Of a stretch of 34,595 nt of DNA, positions 33,210 through 34,595 are shown piece after piece. Each line of letters begins with the position of its first letter. The stretch's first letter is position 1. The stretch comes from Flavobacterium psychraerolatum (GTDB lineage Bacteria; Bacteroidota; Bacteroidia; Flavobacteriales; Flavobacteriaceae), in contig NZ_JAOQMX010000046.1 in NCBI RefSeq assembly GCF_025960985.1, positions 1 to 34,595 on the forward strand, read 5' to 3'. Under the pieces are notes generated by a model that saw nothing but the letters and a program-made list of their open reading frames with translations, made no database searches and had not been told where the DNA came from. The translations under genes and the position numbers were made by a program.

Positions 33210-34277
33210 TCAAAACCACTTTCGCTTCTTGAAATAAAATACCATTAACAAACCAATCAAAACCATCACACCTATAATGGTATAATATCCGTTATGATAT
33301 CGTAACTCAGGCATGTTTTCAAAATTCATCCCGTACACTCCCACAATAAAAGTCAAAGGAATAAAAATAGCAGAAATCACAGTCAATGTTTTCATAATCT
33401 CATTCATCTTGTGCGACTGCGACGAAAAAAAGAAGTTTGAAGCACTCTCCAACATCCCCATATCCGATTCTATTTGTTCCAAAAGTTCAATGCTTTTTTG
33501 ACTCAAACGCGAGAAATAATGAAAAGATTCTTTTTCGATCATCACAAAACCATCATTATCTTTTAAGTTTTTGATAGCCAGTAATGAGTCCCGTAAAGGC
33601 ACTATTGAACGCTTTAAAAAATTGAAATTATCTCGATGCTTTTCTATTCGAATCAAAATATCTGGATTAGAACTTGATTTCGATAATACGATCAACTCTT
33701 CTACTTTATCTTCCTCATTTTCTATCGTAATATAAAAATTCTCCATAATTGCATCCAACAACAAATAGAGCAAATAATCGGTCTTCTTTTCTCTCACAAT
33801 TCCAGTATGCTTACGGATTCGTTCGCGTATATGTGTAAAAAAATCACTCCTCTTCTCTTGAAAGGAAATCAAAACATTTTTTTTCAACAAAAAACTAATT
33901 TGCTCCACATGGATATTATCGGTTCCCTCTGTAGGTAACAATGATTTTATATTAAAAAATAGAGTATTTTCAAACTCCTCATGTTTGGTTCTTCTGTTTG
34001 TATTCACAATATCCGAAAGAATAAATTGGTCAATTTTAAAAAAACCACCAATATTCTCCATCAATGCCATATCATTTAATCCATGAATATTAAGCCAGTT
34101 ATTCTTTGACAAATCAATTTTCTTAAAATCATCAACGGTAAAGTTGGCATCTTCAGCAAAAACAGCATTATCATAAACAAACAACTGCAATGCCGACGAA
34201 AGCCGCTTATGCGTCCCCGTATATTCCAAGGGATTATTATATGTTTTACGCGTCTTTTTGTACTTTATCTTTCGCAT
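33210..34277 (-). CDS. corA: CorA-type magnesium/divalent cation transporter
   Basis: This 355-residue protein has a soluble N-terminal alpha/beta domain and a long stalk-helix region (about 150-290). Two C-terminal membrane helices follow, at about 295-315 (TVISAIFIPLTFIVGVYGMN) and 334-350. The selectivity motif YGMN is at 315-318, followed by the loop sequence FENMPEL. The C-terminus is basic (KKRKWF), in the cytoplasm, as in CorA. The family forms pentameric channels for Mg2+ and sometimes Co2+ or Ni2+. The first 30 residues are unusually lysine/arginine-rich (MRKIKYKKTRK). It is monocistronic; a 220-nt gap separates it from pta. Confidence 0.92.
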   Translation of the reverse strand: MRKIKYKKTRKTYNNPLEYTGTHKRLSSALQLFVYDNAVFAEDANFTVDDFKKIDLSKNNWLNIHGLNDMALMENIGGFFKIDQFILSDIVNTNRRTKHEEFENTLFFNIKSLLPTEGTDNIHVEQISFLLKKNVLISFQEKRSDFFTHIRERIRKHTGIVREKKTDYLLYLLLDAIMENFYITIENEEDKVEELIVLSKSSSNPDILIRIEKHRDNFNFLKRSIVPLRDSLLAIKNLKDNDGFVMIEKESFHYFSRLSQKSIELLEQIESDMGMLESASNFFFSSQSHKMNEIMKTLTVISAIFIPLTFIVGVYGMNFENMPELRYHNGYYTIIGVMVLIGLLMVFYFKKRKWF

Positions 34278-34372
34278 TCAAAAATATTTTTACAGTAATA
34301 TTACAAAAAAGATACCTAAAAATTAACCTAAATCAATCCCAATACAAAGATTAACACATATACAATCTATTG

Positions 34373-34490
34373 TTTGATTATTTGGGCGTGCCCCTTCGTA
34401 AAAACTACGGGTCAGGCTGTATGCTATATCTTTTTTGGGGCAGAAAAAGCCCCAAAAAAGGATGTCGCTTCCATCCTTCACGCAATCAAA
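34373..34490 (+). repeat. Structured intergenic element, copy C, next to the IS end
   Basis: Nested stems are visible: TTTGATT (34373-34379) with AATCAAA (34484-34490); GCGTG (34386-34390) with CACGC (34479-34483); and a perfect 11-bp inner stem, 34431-34441 with 34449-34459, around a 7-nt loop. The motifs GCTGTATGCTATATC (34416-34430) and CGCTTCCATC (34466-34475) parallel GCTGTCCGCTATAGC and CACTACCATC of copy B, so the three elements share an architecture. The whole structure lies 15 nt from the inner edge of the IS end. Confidence 0.65.
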
Positions 34491-34505
34491 TCCTATTTAA
34501 ATTTT

Positions 34506-34595
34506 TTGAGGTAAGCAGTTAAATTCATATCTTTAAAGTATTGAAAAACATAGAAATAATGGAAATTTTTAAAGGTCAAAATCTCATAGAGTTCT
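34506..34595. repeat. Right copy of the 90-bp perfect terminal inverted repeat (IS end)
   Basis: Exact reverse complement of 5-94. The inner edge is TTGAGGTAAGCAG, and the repeat runs to the last base of the window. Confidence 0.85.
34559..34595 (+). CDS. 5' fragment of an IS transposase gene (runs off the right edge)
   Basis: The ATG at 34559 opens MEIFKGQNLIEF and leaves the window, identical to the minus-strand fragment at 1-41. Both transposase genes point outwards. Assignment to an IS1595-like transposase rests on resemblance of these 12 residues and on the repeat context. Confidence 0.5.
   Translation, partial: MEIFKGQNLIEF

Overview
The window looks like a chromosomal contig from a Flavobacterium-like member of the Bacteroidota. 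The evidence is the AT-rich sequence, the SusC/SusD pair, an RhlE-type helicase with a basic RGS/N-rich tail, TAnnTTTG-type -7 promoter boxes, and intergenic hairpin elements of a type I associate with flavobacteria.

Both ends carry the same 90-bp sequence in inverted orientation (5-94 and 34506-34595). Each copy runs outward into the first 12-13 codons of what looks like an insertion-sequence transposase. The window is therefore the segment between two outward-facing IS copies, or an assembly that stopped at this repeat.

Layout. (a) 1-4000 is an accessory defence/toxin-antitoxin strip: a two-gene module resembling the GAPS4 anti-phage system, an MntA/HepT (nucleotidyltransferase/HEPN) pair, and a HigB/HigA-like pair whose toxin carries two in-frame stops. 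A 45-bp repeat follows the first two modules, and the MntA/HepT pair is bracketed by short inverted repeats, which suggests cassette-like assembly. (b) 4000-8311 holds a large structured repeat, a DEAH helicase, a DUF202 membrane protein and rhlE. (c) 8687-14057 holds a secreted YwqK-repeat protein, three tRNAs (Arg, Pro, Ser), an acetyl-CoA acetyltransferase and an SH3-NlpC/P60 peptidase. (d) 14548-29458, all on the minus strand, is a polysaccharide utilization locus: a membrane-spanning LuxR-type sensor-regulator, SusC, SusD, a LamG lipoprotein, a GH144 lipoprotein, an alpha/beta-hydrolase esterase, a GH3 beta-glucosidase and, after a terminator, a GH43 with discoidin-like and Fn3-like parts. 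(e) 29527-34277 holds ackA, pta and a CorA-type transporter.

How it fits together. The GH144 plus GH3 pair points to beta-1,2-glucan as the substrate of the locus: surface endo-cleavage by GH144, import through SusCD, and exo-hydrolysis to glucose by GH3. The esterase could strip acyl decorations. The GH43 does not obviously fit this substrate. Pta-AckA and the thiolase are ordinary central acetyl-CoA metabolism.

The most interesting parts are the compact defence strip with its shared repeats, the predicted sophoran locus with two unexpected members, and the family of structured intergenic elements (4086-4217, 14101-14230, 34373-34490).
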